Below, in pieces: positions 1 through 9,592 of a stretch of DNA of 64,000 nt. The DNA is from Niabella pedocola. Its GTDB lineage: Bacteria; Bacteroidota; Bacteroidia; Chitinophagales; Chitinophagaceae. The stretch spans positions 496,001 to 560,000 of the forward strand of contig NZ_JAJNEC010000007.1 of the NCBI RefSeq assembly GCF_021044425.1, written 5' to 3'. Under the pieces are notes generated by a model. The model saw nothing but the letters and a program-made list of their open reading frames with translations, was not told where the DNA came from and did no database searches. The stretch's first letter is position 1, and each line of letters begins with the position of its first letter. Made by a program: the position numbers and the translations under genes.

Positions 1-1
1 A

Positions 2-841
2 CGGCTTTCTCTTAACAACCTGGATACTTTATCTACAGAAACCTTACCCCCATCAGCATACCTGCTGACCAATCCGGTGGGCCTGGGTGCGGGCAGATTT
101 GCCTTTAGTTTTATCAGATCCAATGGCAAAAATACCGATACACAGGATTATGGATTAAAGATGATGAACAACGGCAACGTGGCACAACGCTTTTTCCCGT
201 ATCATACAAAGACGGATTCCGCATTTTATGGAAGGTCTGCCTACCAATGCAATTTTTTCCCAACCCTGAATGATGCTGTATTTTTTATTTCACGTCCTTT
301 TCAGCCCTATATTTACCGGCTTACACCGGATTCGCTTACAGAGGCGTACCAAATAGTAGCCCCGAAAACGGATCGTGCCCCGGCCACGGCGGGAGCCTTT
401 TCATTTACAGCTGTTGACCGCATTTCTATAAGCAGTATGACAATTACTACTGCAAGATCCGGCCGGGAAGCCCCTATTTTCCTGAGCAATACAAATACCG
501 TCAATAATTTCGTTGACCAGAAGCGATTTCTTTTTTTTAATGTACGGCAACCGATGGGCTATTACAACTACTATGTGTTCGACAAAAAGGAACAGATTCT
601 TTACAACCGGAATAAATTAAAAGCAGACAGCAGCCGTTTTCAATTCTCTCTTCAGGGACCGGTACTGGCGTTTGATGAAAACAACATCTACCAGGGCTTT
701 TCCTCGAGAGTGCTTTTCAACCTGAAAAAAAGCACCGGGTCTGCAAAGCTGCAATATGAGGCAAGCCTCTCCCGTTTTTACGACACCGGTAAACCGGTGA
801 ACAACCCTGTTATTCTTCGCCTTAAAACCAAAGCAGATTAA
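2..841 (+). CDS. Partial 6-bladed beta-propeller-like protein (C-terminal part)
   Basis: The frame is open to the left edge of the window, so this is the 3' part of a longer gene; the first internal ATG (77) is probably not the start. The roughly 280 visible residues alternate short hydrophobic strands with turns, such as AVFFISRPFQPYIYRL and LAFDENNIYQGFSS. This resembles Bacteroidota 6-bladed beta-propeller lipoproteins, which are usually envelope proteins of unknown ligand. The stop lies 7 bases before the next start, so it is probably co-transcribed with the outer-membrane barrel downstream. The family call is a resemblance only; another secreted beta-rich protein is possible. Confidence 0.5.
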   Translation, partial: RLSLNNLDTLSTETLPPSAYLLTNPVGLGAGRFAFSFIRSNGKNTDTQDYGLKMMNNGNVAQRFFPYHTKTDSAFYGRSAYQCNFFPTLNDAVFFISRPFQPYIYRLTPDSLTEAYQIVAPKTDRAPATAGAFSFTAVDRISISSMTITTARSGREAPIFLSNTNTVNNFVDQKRFLFFNVRQPMGYYNYYVFDKKEQILYNRNKLKADSSRFQFSLQGPVLAFDENNIYQGFSSRVLFNLKKSTGSAKLQYEASLSRFYDTGKPVNNPVILRLKTKAD

Positions 842-848
842 TGCATGC

Positions 849-3764
849 ATGAAACAATGGCTGTTGATCATATTACTCCTTTTTCAACTGGCATCTTTTG
901 CTCAAAACAAAGGTAGCATTAAAGGCACGGTGCTCAGCTCAATAGACAGCAGCGCACTTCCCTCCGCAACGGTCACCGTTTTTAAAAAAGCAGATTCATC
1001 AGCCATCGATTACCAGATAACCACAGAGCAGGGATTTTTTGAAATAAAAGCGCTGCCACTCAAAACACCGCTTTATATTTCTGTGAGCCACACCGGTTTT
1101 GTATCTTTTATAAAAGATCTTTACCTGGACTCCGCAACAAATACCATTACCTTCAATAGAATAAACCTGATCAGCGATACCGGGCAGGTATTGGAGGAGG
1201 TAACGGTAAAAACCGTAGCCCCCGTAACCATTAATGGAGATACACTGGAAATTAATCCGGCTGGTATCCGGCTGGATTCTACAGAAGTTGCCGAAGAAGT
1301 TTTATTAAGAACACCCGGTGTAGCGCAATGGCTGGACAGCTCCATTACCGTGAACGGGAAACGGGTAAAAAAAATATATGTGGATGGCCGGCCGTTTTTC
1401 GACGGCAGCTTTAATATGGCACTCAAGAACCTGCCGAAACATGCCATTGAAAAAATACAGGTATACCAGGAGCGCGATCTTTATAAACAGAAAATAGAAG
1501 ATATTCAGAAAGACACCACGGTAGTGATGAATATAAAGCTGAAACCCAATAAGCGAAAAGGGTATTTCGGAACAGTTACAGCCAGCACCGGAACCAATAA
1601 AAGTTATGGCGGCAACACTTCCATGCAGCTTTATAATAAAAAAACAAATCTGGGCCTGAACGCAAATGTCAACACGATAAAAAAGGCACTGGGCGAAATT
1701 GAGCCGGTACTGCAAAACAAAGATCTGAACATTCAAAACAACTGGACATCAGGCATCTCTTTACGAAAAAGCTTCAATGAAGCCAGCGACTTCTTTAATG
1801 AAAAATCGTTCAACGGGCAGTATTATATATCCGGCAACCGGAACAGCTCCATTAATAACCGTACTACCGTAAGAACGCTGGGCGACACCCGGTTCACTGA
1901 TGTAAGCAACGGCTATGGACTGTCGCGCCTACTATCCCAATCGCTCCGGGGAGAATACAATGCCCGGAAAAAAGAACAGTCCTTTTCAACAAATGTTTCC
2001 TATCGCCGCACAAATTCCAGCTCCGCATCTGAAGCAAATGTAACCTCATACCGGAATGACTCTACGCTGGCAAGCCGCTCCAACAATACTTCCCAAACGG
2101 AGAGCGCCGGCAACGATTTCAGTCTTAATGGAAACTACAGCAATACTTCAGTGAATGAAGACCCGGACGCAAAAAATTTTTCAGCTACTTATTCAGTCAG
2201 TTACGGAAACACCATCAGCAACAGCAATACCTACAGCCGCTTTGAAGCACTCGCAGACAGCATTTACACCAATCTTTATGACCGGAAATATGTTACCAGA
2301 AATTCAAACCTGAACGGCAGCCTGGGATTGAATTACGGTGGTTTGCGGCAATTGCTGCTAAAAGATCACAATTTCTGGAATATTAATATGGGATTGAACA
2401 ATCATATTCAATATTCGGGCGCGGAAATCAATGCATTGGTAAGTGACAGGGATACACTCACCCATTTGTATACCCGCAACCCAGGCCTTTCAAACCTTAG
2501 CAGTACCTCTAATATTAATAACCGGACCGGGTTCCAGCTGGAAAAAACTTTTTCAAAAACAATTACCGACCGGTTCCAGCGAACCATACGTATCAGCACC
2601 AACCTGCAAAACCAGTTGCTGTATCAAAAAAATGTTTCAACCCTCAGCTATCGCAACCGGACATTTGTATACAACTTTTTTACGCCCACATCCGGCATCT
2701 CGTATAATTATTCCAAAATACAGGGGCCGAATATCAATATGAACCTGACGCACAGCAGTACGGCAACCGCCCCAACCATCGACCAGCTATACCCCATCCA
2801 GGATAGTGCGGCCGACCGGTATCATATGACGGTAGGCAACCCCTATTTAAAATCGCGGCTCAACAATACGTATAATTTCAATTTTTCGTATAATAACAAC
2901 GGGGGGTTTGAAACCAAGTATTCCTACAACACAGCATTTAACATGGGGTATAATAAGGAGCGGAATGGTATATCAGACAGCACGATCTATGATGGCAATG
3001 GTGGCAGCACCAGTTATTTTATTAATACACCCGGCACGAAAACATTCAACGCGGGTTTAAATGCGGGGTTATCACTTACATTTAAAAAAGCAACCTTTCA
3101 GGTAAACACCAATGGAGGATATACTAATGGCAGTATTTATTATACCGCCGGCTCCGGCAGCAACAGCTCCTTTAATAGCGGTATCAGTATGAACGTATCC
3201 TACCCTGTACGCAAGAATATTTACCAGTTCAACTATAGTGGAAACTGGGGAAGCTCGCAGGGTCCGCAATATATCGATGGCGACCTATTAACTTACAGAA
3301 ATGACCGGCGGAATCACTATTTTGCTGTATCCTTTAATGCACCGGGGATTATTGAGGTATCAGTACAGCAATCAATTTCAGGCACCAATGCTGAACAGTT
3401 TGGCGGACGCAGCGCCTATACGCCTACAAAAACACAATCGTTCAATACCACCGCAAGAGCTACATTGAAGGTGCCCAAAAATTTTACATTAGGAAACAGC
3501 TTCCGTTACAGCAAAAACATTTCGGTAAACCGGCAGCCCATCCAAAATATCAATTGGGATGCGTATGCCAGCTATGCCTTTCCCAAAAAGAAAAAAATGT
3601 TTGAAACCCGGGTTTCTGTATTCAATATCCTGGGCCAAAACCAGGCAGTGAACAGCTATTCAAACGGCAGCACTACTACCACTTCCGTGTCGCAAGGGCT
3701 GCAGCGCTATTTCCAGCTTACACTTTCCTATTTTCCCAAACAATTTGGCGGCCGGGCCAGATAG
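849..3764 (+). CDS. TonB-receptor-like outer membrane beta-barrel protein with carboxypeptidase-regulatory-like domain
   Basis: A 971-residue protein with a clear signal peptide (about residues 1-19, ending SFAQ). It is followed by a carboxypeptidase-regulatory-like beta-sandwich (about 22-110, starting GSIKGTVLSS) and a plug-like segment (about 120-230, with VNGKRVKKIYVDGRPFF and an IEKIQVYQERD strand). The remainder is rich in Asn, Ser, Tyr and Thr, typical of a Bacteroidota outer-membrane barrel. The C-terminus (FPKQFGGRAR) fits the outer-membrane-protein beta-barrel family rather than SusC. These proteins sit in the outer membrane and probably take up a ligand or act as structural barrels; the substrate cannot be read. 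No SusD partner follows. It forms a likely operon with the propeller-like gene upstream. Confidence 0.8.
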   Translation: MKQWLLIILLLFQLASFAQNKGSIKGTVLSSIDSSALPSATVTVFKKADSSAIDYQITTEQGFFEIKALPLKTPLYISVSHTGFVSFIKDLYLDSATNTITFNRINLISDTGQVLEEVTVKTVAPVTINGDTLEINPAGIRLDSTEVAEEVLLRTPGVAQWLDSSITVNGKRVKKIYVDGRPFFDGSFNMALKNLPKHAIEKIQVYQERDLYKQKIEDIQKDTTVVMNIKLKPNKRKGYFGTVTASTGTNKSYGGNTSMQLYNKKTNLGLNANVNTIKKALGEIEPVLQNKDLNIQNNWTSGISLRKSFNEASDFFNEKSFNGQYYISGNRNSSINNRTTVRTLGDTRFTDVSNGYGLSRLLSQSLRGEYNARKKEQSFSTNVSYRRTNSSSASEANVTSYRNDSTLASRSNNTSQTESAGNDFSLNGNYSNTSVNEDPDAKNFSATYSVSYGNTISNSNTYSRFEALADSIYTNLYDRKYVTRNSNLNGSLGLNYGGLRQLLLKDHNFWNINMGLNNHIQYSGAEINALVSDRDTLTHLYTRNPGLSNLSSTSNINNRTGFQLEKTFSKTITDRFQRTIRISTNLQNQLLYQKNVSTLSYRNRTFVYNFFTPTSGISYNYSKIQGPNINMNLTHSSTATAPTIDQLYPIQDSAADRYHMTVGNPYLKSRLNNTYNFNFSYNNNGGFETKYSYNTAFNMGYNKERNGISDSTIYDGNGGSTSYFINTPGTKTFNAGLNAGLSLTFKKATFQVNTNGGYTNGSIYYTAGSGSNSSFNSGISMNVSYPVRKNIYQFNYSGNWGSSQGPQYIDGDLLTYRNDRRNHYFAVSFNAPGIIEVSVQQSISGTNAEQFGGRSAYTPTKTQSFNTTARATLKVPKNFTLGNSFRYSKNISVNRQPIQNINWDAYASYAFPKKKKMFETRVSVFNILGQNQAVNSYSNGSTTTTSVSQGLQRYFQLTLSYFPKQFGGRAR

Positions 3765-4213
3765 CCGGCAAATACCCGGTTGTAACACACTTCCTGGCTT
3801 CTACCGGTAATTTGTTGCTACCCGGAGCGGGCATCATATGCCTGCACTTTCGAGAGCATTGCTGCAGGCAGGTTCCTTGTTATTCCCCTGTTGCAAGGGC
3901 CGGGCTCTATATTTTTATACAGCCTGGCCCGGTAAGGACCGTCGGGCAAAGATCTCTGTGCCAAATTTTAAATATATAGATGTGCCACCGCAGTTGTTAT
4001 TGACAGTCTTTTTGCCCCGCACGATCGCCTGCTGCATTACAAAAATGCTATAATGGATGCTGTTATGCAATCTTAATCGGTTTATTTAAAACCGGCCAAC
4101 GTAAAAACATTACCGGGTATAACATGAGACTGACTATCAAACAAATCATAAGGAACGCTAAACTTTTTATCAGCAAATCAGGCCGGGAACCAGGATCCGC
4201 AATATCCCGTTGT
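3765..4213. other. Convergent intergenic region, no gene supported
   Basis: 449 bases lie between the ends of two convergent genes. Short open frames exist (for example 3838-4053) but have no recognisable domain or signal peptide. A weak hairpin (CGGTTT / AAACCG near 4078-4096) lacks a good T-tract, so no terminator is called. Confidence 0.5.
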
Positions 4214-5692
4214 TTATTTCAACAGGATCATGTCCTTTACAGAACACAGTTCCGGATCCTTGCCATTTTTCATATAGGTCATAAACTGATCCATGGGAAC
4301 TTCTTTATCGGGCATTATTCCCCGGCCTTTATCTATTGTTGCATTAAAAAAATACAGTTCCGACATCGGAACCGTCAGTATGGATTTTGTGCGGGGCAGC
4401 TGATAGGTTAGGAACCAGGCTGCCGTGGTGGCGTTTTCCCCGCTTCCTGTTTCCTTTCCAACAATCAGTCCCCTGTTGTTTTTTTGCACCAGGGAAGCAA
4501 AATAAGTTGCGGCCGATACCGTTCCCCCACCCGTTAAAACGTATACGCTGCCTTTAAATGCGTCTTTATCGGGCGGAAAATTTTCCAGCTGGCCTTCTCT
4601 TAAACGGGTGTTGCCGATGTAAAAGCCTGCTTTATCATCTTTATCGTAACGCTGGTACAGGAAATTCTTTTGACTCTGAATATCGTCATCCGACATTTTC
4701 CTGCCGTCTGCTATGGCGTACTCCGGGTAGGCGATATCAATTGTCCTGGTCCGGTAGTTAAAGATATTATGAAACGGCATCAGCGAAAGAAAAGAATAAA
4801 GCAATGCCGATATATTGGGATTGCCCCCCCCGTTGCTGCGGATATCGATGATCACATTTTTGTATCCCCGTTTATTGACCTCCTTAAAGAAAGTACTGAA
4901 CTCTTTATAGGCATAAGATTCCGCCAGATTGAACGAGTTCACTGTTAGTACGGCTAATTTTGAAACATCATCAAAATCGCTATAGATCCAGTAGCTGCGT
5001 TGCAATACATTTACCGGGTAAAATGCGTGACGTGCCCGCCGGATCCCCTCCGATGGATTTTCGGCAGAAAGGGTCACCCGCTTTATTTCGTTTTTAAATG
5101 GTTCCCTGTACCCGATCTCGTAGCTTTTCCGATTATGATTTTTCAAGCTTAAGGCTGCCTGAAATTCTCCGTAAAAGCGGTCGGTAGCGGTTGCTATGTT
5201 GCCATCTGCATAGATCTGGGAACTGATCCCATCCAGCACGGATGCTACCGGCTGTAGATTAATCGTCATAATTTCAGCAGCAAACGGCAATTCCGTTTCT
5301 TTTGAATTTACAAATACCCTTCCTCGCTCAATCATCACGGGAACAGGAAAAAAATTTGTTGCTTTAATCGCTTCCTTTCCATTATCCGCCGACCATCGCA
5401 GGTTCAGATGCACATCCCGGATCAGATAAACCGGTGAATAGTTAGCAAGTGCAAATACATCTTCCTGTTTTGCGGCCTCCTTCATCAGGCTGTCTACCTT
5501 TCGTTCCAGGGCAATCGAGTCTATGAACTTATAGGGGTTGGGATGCTGCTTTTTCAGAATATCCATTGCGAGGCGGTAATCTGCAATAATGTCTTCCTTC
5601 TTTAGACCGGGCAATTCTTTTACCTGCCCTCCCACATTCAGAAAACAGCCAAACAGGAACATTACGAAAAAGGATCGCAGATCATACTTCAT
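4214..5692 (-). CDS. S41 family (C-terminal processing type) peptidase, secreted
   Basis: A 492-residue protein with an N-terminal hydrophobic export segment (about 6-22). A Cys in LFGCFL could be a weak lipobox. The C-terminal half carries the S41/tricorn-type core: VIIDIRSNGGG near residue 280 (family DxRxNxGG) and VLTGGGTVSAATYFAS near 385-400, where the Ser in TVSAA is in the position of the nucleophile; KETGSGENAT follows. No PDZ domain is obvious. It would cleave proteins or peptides in the periplasm or at the cell surface. It is the last gene of the minus-strand block and starts 44 bases after the upstream MutS-like gene, so it may be co-transcribed with it. Confidence 0.82.
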   Translation of the reverse strand: MKYDLRSFFVMFLFGCFLNVGGQVKELPGLKKEDIIADYRLAMDILKKQHPNPYKFIDSIALERKVDSLMKEAAKQEDVFALANYSPVYLIRDVHLNLRWSADNGKEAIKATNFFPVPVMIERGRVFVNSKETELPFAAEIMTINLQPVASVLDGISSQIYADGNIATATDRFYGEFQAALSLKNHNRKSYEIGYREPFKNEIKRVTLSAENPSEGIRRARHAFYPVNVLQRSYWIYSDFDDVSKLAVLTVNSFNLAESYAYKEFSTFFKEVNKRGYKNVIIDIRSNGGGNPNISALLYSFLSLMPFHNIFNYRTRTIDIAYPEYAIADGRKMSDDDIQSQKNFLYQRYDKDDKAGFYIGNTRLREGQLENFPPDKDAFKGSVYVLTGGGTVSAATYFASLVQKNNRGLIVGKETGSGENATTAAWFLTYQLPRTKSILTVPMSELYFFNATIDKGRGIMPDKEVPMDQFMTYMKNGKDPELCSVKDMILLK

Positions 5693-5736
5693 ATTATTAA
5701 GATTTTATTCAAATGATGAAAGAAAATTAGTTGTCA

Positions 5737-7050
5737 TCAGGAATTCAGCAGCTCCAGTATTCCTTCGTTTTTAATAATAAGCATCCCCTGTCGGTCTTCA
5801 GTAATGCCCTTTTCCAGTTTATACGGATACTTCGGGTGCGGACCATCCATAACTGTAGGCATATAAACAAACTGGATATTGTGTTTTCCTTTTAATGCAG
5901 CCCCAACTTCAATAATATGCGTAGATACGATAAAAAGGCAATTCTGGTAATCTGCAAATCCTTCCGTAACCGCCAATGTACCATCATAAGCGTCTTTAAC
6001 GTTGGTACCTTTGAAAAGCTCGTCGAACATTAGCAGCAGCTTCCTTCCGCTGGCCGCCGCCACCGCTGCCTGTTTTACGCGCACTACCTCGGCATAAAAA
6101 TGACTGTATCCCAACCCGATGTTATCGGCCACGTTGATAGAGGAATAGAGGCCTTCCCTTACCGAAAATTCCATGGCACTGGCTGCCACCGGAAACCCCA
6201 TATGAGCAAGATAAAAGTTAATTCCGACCGCTTTCATCAGGGTTGACTTTCCCGCCATATTAGCACCTGTTAAGAACAGCACATTAGAGGCCCCATCCAT
6301 TTTCAGGTCATTGCCGATTGCATGTTCCACACAGGGATGGGTCAGGTTTAAGGCCTCCAGTTTATTGGCTGCTGCCGGCAACGCCGTTGCATAGTTAAAC
6401 CTTTTGGATACAGCCGTGTTGCTCACCGCGATATTTACATCCACCTCACTGATAAACAACAACACTCCCATCAGCTGCTCTTTTAGTCGCCCCTTTAACA
6501 GGTGTTCATAACCGGCCAGTGCTTTTACCGGGAGTTCCTGGTAAATATCGATCATCCGCAACCGCCCCAGTTCCGGGGCAAGCAGGATGTTTTTTATTTC
6601 CCGGAAGCGCTCCTCATAGGGCCCCGGCATATCAGCAAGCGGCGTTACAAACTGAAAACACCGGTTCAGTGTAAGGATGGTTGCGTGCAATCCCTGCATC
6701 ATTTTTTTATAGCGTTCATCTCTGGTAAGAGAAGAGAGCATTTTTTTTATCAGCGTAGCAGCAACAACCAGCGCCTTGTTTGCATGCGCATCCGTATCCA
6801 AAAACTCCCGCATAGTGGTTAACATTGCCGGATCAAAAGGAAATACAAGTGCGGCCTCCTGAAAAAAGCGGAAAATACCGCTGCGTTGGTTGATGGCCGC
6901 CGCATCCTGCAAAGGATTACGGAACATCTGATCCAGCAACTGCTCACCGCCACGGGTTTTCACCTGGCTGAACAGACCATATACAGAGCCCTGCCGGAAC
7001 CGGCCCATGATATTTAACTCTTCGATCGTTTGTTTGTCGTTATTGAACAT
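5737..7050 (-). CDS. MutS-related ATPase lacking mismatch-recognition domain (copy 2)
   Basis: A 437-residue protein. The C-terminal half is a MutS-type ABC ATPase: Walker A in LTGANMAGKSTL near residue 265, followed by the family-typical segment YLAHMGFPVAA, Walker B with FDELFKGTN near 343, and a STHI switch histidine. The N-terminal 200 residues look like the helical lever/clamp core. Bacterial MutS is about 850 residues; the N-terminal mismatch-binding domain with its Phe-x-Glu motif is absent, so this is unlikely to be a repair MutS. It is a paralogue of the gene at 8233-9582 and is separated from it by a TlpA-like gene. Its DNA or protein substrate is unknown. Confidence 0.85.
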   Translation of the reverse strand: MFNNDKQTIEELNIMGRFRQGSVYGLFSQVKTRGGEQLLDQMFRNPLQDAAAINQRSGIFRFFQEAALVFPFDPAMLTTMREFLDTDAHANKALVVAATLIKKMLSSLTRDERYKKMMQGLHATILTLNRCFQFVTPLADMPGPYEERFREIKNILLAPELGRLRMIDIYQELPVKALAGYEHLLKGRLKEQLMGVLLFISEVDVNIAVSNTAVSKRFNYATALPAAANKLEALNLTHPCVEHAIGNDLKMDGASNVLFLTGANMAGKSTLMKAVGINFYLAHMGFPVAASAMEFSVREGLYSSINVADNIGLGYSHFYAEVVRVKQAAVAAASGRKLLLMFDELFKGTNVKDAYDGTLAVTEGFADYQNCLFIVSTHIIEVGAALKGKHNIQFVYMPTVMDGPHPKYPYKLEKGITEDRQGMLIIKNEGILELLNS

Positions 7051-7081
7051 GAAAGTGAGTTTAGATGTAACAGATGAATGA

Positions 7082-8236
7082 TCAGTTTTTGAACAGTTCT
7101 TTTAACTTATCCTGAAGGGCGTTGCCCCGGAGGTTGGTGGCAATGATGGTGCCCTGGGGGTCGATCAGAAAATTCTGCGGGATGGCCGTGATCCCATATA
7201 GCTGTGCTATCGCATTCCTGCCTCCTTTTAAATCACTCACCTGCGTCCATGTGAGCCCATCCCGGAAGATCGCGTCCTGCCATTTTTCAGCCGACTCATC
7301 CAGCGATATACCCAGGATCTCAAACCCCTTTGACTGATAGCTGCGGTAGGCCGCTACCAGGTTGGGATTTTCCTGTCTGCACGGTCCGCACCAGCTGGCC
7401 CAAAAATCCAGCAGCAGGTATTTACCGGTATAGTTGGAGGGTTGTATCAGCCTACCGTTAATATCCTCCTGGGTAAATGCAGGTACCTTTGCTCCAATTG
7501 AAGTGGTGAGCAGTGTTTCGACCCGGTGTTGAAGCAGTTTACCTCTGAGCGACCGCCGCAAGGGCTGCGGCATGGACGCATACAGCTTTCCGATCTTTTT
7601 TGGATCCGCTTTCAGGGTCAAAAGCTGCGCCAGGGCATCCAGACTAAAGTAAACACCCGGATACTTCCCAATATAGCTTTCCATGGTTCGGATTCCTTCT
7701 TCCGCTATGGCCCGTTGCCTGGCCTCGAGTTGTTTCTGCATCGCAATATCTGCCCGCTGTTCCGGAGTCATGCGCTGCACTTCGGCAAGCAACTGCTGAT
7801 TCCGCTCCCGCCATCCTTTCAATAAAGCGTTGTAGGTAATAAACGCATCATTTACCGCCGATCCCTTAACAGTGCCTTTATTTATAGAATCAGTGGCAGT
7901 AACGGAAAATGCATTATTGTGAAGATAGATCCTCAGGTAGTCGGCGGTTTCCCTGTTCAGCTTATCCAGCCCCAAACCGGCATGGTCCACTACAAGATCG
8001 GCAGGAGTTGTGTCTGGCACGGATCCTGTAAATGCAAATACGCCATCTTGGATCCGGGCTGAGTCGATCACCCGGCCGGTATCGGCAACCGCATACACCA
8101 GGTAAATGGTAGCCGGATGTTTCAGGTTCTTTATCTTCCCTTCTAATTGAAATCCTTCTTGTTTTGACGCGCACCCCCATAACAGAGCAGCTCCTGTACA
8201 GCGCAGCAACATGCGCAGGAAGTATTTTTGCTTCAT
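7082..8236 (-). CDS. TlpA-like thioredoxin-family lipoprotein with DUF4369-type N-terminus
   Basis: A 384-residue protein. A hydrophobic signal ends in LLWGC (Cys 22), so it is probably a lipoprotein facing the periplasm. Residues about 28-130 resemble the DUF4369 beta-sandwich common at the front of Bacteroidota thioredoxin lipoproteins, followed by a helical linker. The C-terminal thioredoxin domain carries WASWCGPCRQEN near residue 280 and the cis-proline segment GITAIPQNFLID. Both cysteines are present, so it should be redox active, reducing or isomerising envelope disulfides. Its start overlaps the stop of the upstream MutS-like gene by four bases (ATGA), which suggests translational coupling. 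Confidence 0.88.
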   Translation of the reverse strand: MKQKYFLRMLLRCTGAALLWGCASKQEGFQLEGKIKNLKHPATIYLVYAVADTGRVIDSARIQDGVFAFTGSVPDTTPADLVVDHAGLGLDKLNRETADYLRIYLHNNAFSVTATDSINKGTVKGSAVNDAFITYNALLKGWRERNQQLLAEVQRMTPEQRADIAMQKQLEARQRAIAEEGIRTMESYIGKYPGVYFSLDALAQLLTLKADPKKIGKLYASMPQPLRRSLRGKLLQHRVETLLTTSIGAKVPAFTQEDINGRLIQPSNYTGKYLLLDFWASWCGPCRQENPNLVAAYRSYQSKGFEILGISLDESAEKWQDAIFRDGLTWTQVSDLKGGRNAIAQLYGITAIPQNFLIDPQGTIIATNLRGNALQDKLKELFKN

Positions 8237-9582
8237 AATTGTATTTGTTTAGGATCCCGTAAGGTTATCGATCCGGCGCTACTGTTCTTTTGCTTTCCAT
8301 TTTTCAACAGCTCCAGTATGCCTTCATTGCGAATGATGATCATTCCATGCCGGTCATCCGTAATACCTGCTTCCAGTTTATAGGTGTACTCCGGTACATG
8401 GCCGTTCATACGCGTGGGCAGGTACCGGAAGTCTACATTATCCATTGCTTTCAACGGATCGCCGGCTTCCACAATGTGTGAGGAAACGATGAACATGCTG
8501 TTGCTTTTACGCGCAAATCCTTTTATAACAGCCACGGTAGCCTCATGCGCATCCTTTACGTTCGTGCCCCTGAAGAGTTCATCAAAGAGGATAAAAAAGG
8601 ACTGCCCGGTACTCAGCTCCCTGGCCATCTTTTTTACCCGCAATACTTCCACATAAAAATGACTGGCCCCGATACCCAGGTTATCCGGAAGATTTACGGT
8701 TGTATAAATGCCGTCCAGTACAGAAAACTCCATTACCGATGCCGCCACCGGAAAACCCATATGTGCAATATAAAGGGCCGTGCTTACCGAGCGTAAAAAG
8801 GTAGACTTCCCGGCCATATTGGCCCCCGTTAAAAACAGCACATTTTTTGAAGCCTTCATTTCAAGATCATTTGCCACAGGCTTTTTTAAAGACGGATGGT
8901 ATACGCCCTCCAGCTTTAAGAAACATTTTCCTTTTTCCAATGCCCTGGGAAAAACAAAACTCCGTTCCAAAGCCGTCATGGCTACAGACATGTATACATC
9001 CAGCAGGTAAATATGTTCCAGCAATTCCTTTACCTTTTGCTTTTCAGTAATCCGCAATAACACATCATAGGCCGTTACCGCACTGTACGAAATTTTCCCT
9101 TTACCTGCTTCCTTTAACACCGGCTCAAAAGCCGGGTCTGCCAGTAGTGCTACCGTTGTACTACGTTCCATATCATAGGCATTAATGTTCTTTATATCGG
9201 GCAGCTCCATAAACCGGGCTGTGGCTTTAATAATATCAATAAGCGCATTCACCCCGCTCTGGATCTCCTTTTCACCCAGGGCCACCCGGTTGCCCTTCGC
9301 CTTCATTTCCTCTTCTGTATGACTTAAGTATTTTTCAGCGGTATCAAACAGCGCCGCCTCATAAGGAAACCGGAGCTGTAACCGGGCAAAGCTTTCAATG
9401 ATACTGCTGCGCCGGTTAATGGCTTCTTTATCCGAAAGCGGATTCCGGAATAGTTCACTCAGCAGCATTGCCCCACCACGGGTATACGCATGATTGTAAA
9501 GATCGAAGATCCCGCTGCCGCTTTTTTTTCCAAAAATCTCCAGGTCTCCAATCGTCTGCTCATCTGTTCGTAGTAAATTCAT
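8233..9582 (-). CDS. MutS-related ATPase lacking mismatch-recognition domain (copy 1)
   Basis: A 449-residue protein with the same layout as the gene at 5737-7050: helical N-terminal region, Walker A LTGANMAGKSTF near residue 257, segment YIAHMGFPVAASVMEF, Walker B ILFDELFRGTN, and SSHIVEAG. Like its paralogue it ends near a KLEAGITDDRHG / NEGILELL tail. The mismatch-reading and connector domains of true MutS are missing. The stop overlaps the TlpA-like start as ATGA, and its start lies 10 bases past the end of the upstream GldFG-like gene, so it sits firmly inside the operon. What it acts on is not known. Confidence 0.85.
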   Translation of the reverse strand: MNLLRTDEQTIGDLEIFGKKSGSGIFDLYNHAYTRGGAMLLSELFRNPLSDKEAINRRSSIIESFARLQLRFPYEAALFDTAEKYLSHTEEEMKAKGNRVALGEKEIQSGVNALIDIIKATARFMELPDIKNINAYDMERSTTVALLADPAFEPVLKEAGKGKISYSAVTAYDVLLRITEKQKVKELLEHIYLLDVYMSVAMTALERSFVFPRALEKGKCFLKLEGVYHPSLKKPVANDLEMKASKNVLFLTGANMAGKSTFLRSVSTALYIAHMGFPVAASVMEFSVLDGIYTTVNLPDNLGIGASHFYVEVLRVKKMARELSTGQSFFILFDELFRGTNVKDAHEATVAVIKGFARKSNSMFIVSSHIVEAGDPLKAMDNVDFRYLPTRMNGHVPEYTYKLEAGITDDRHGMIIIRNEGILELLKNGKQKNSSAGSITLRDPKQIQL

Positions 9583-9592
9583 AATCGCTGTT

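Noticed and set aside
849..3764. SusC-type transporter
   Set aside because: The barrel lacks the usual SusC plug signature and has no SusD partner; the general outer-membrane barrel family fits better.
5737..7050. Functional mismatch-repair MutS or MutS2
   Set aside because: The protein is too short, lacks the mismatch-binding domain, and has no Smr domain as MutS2 would.
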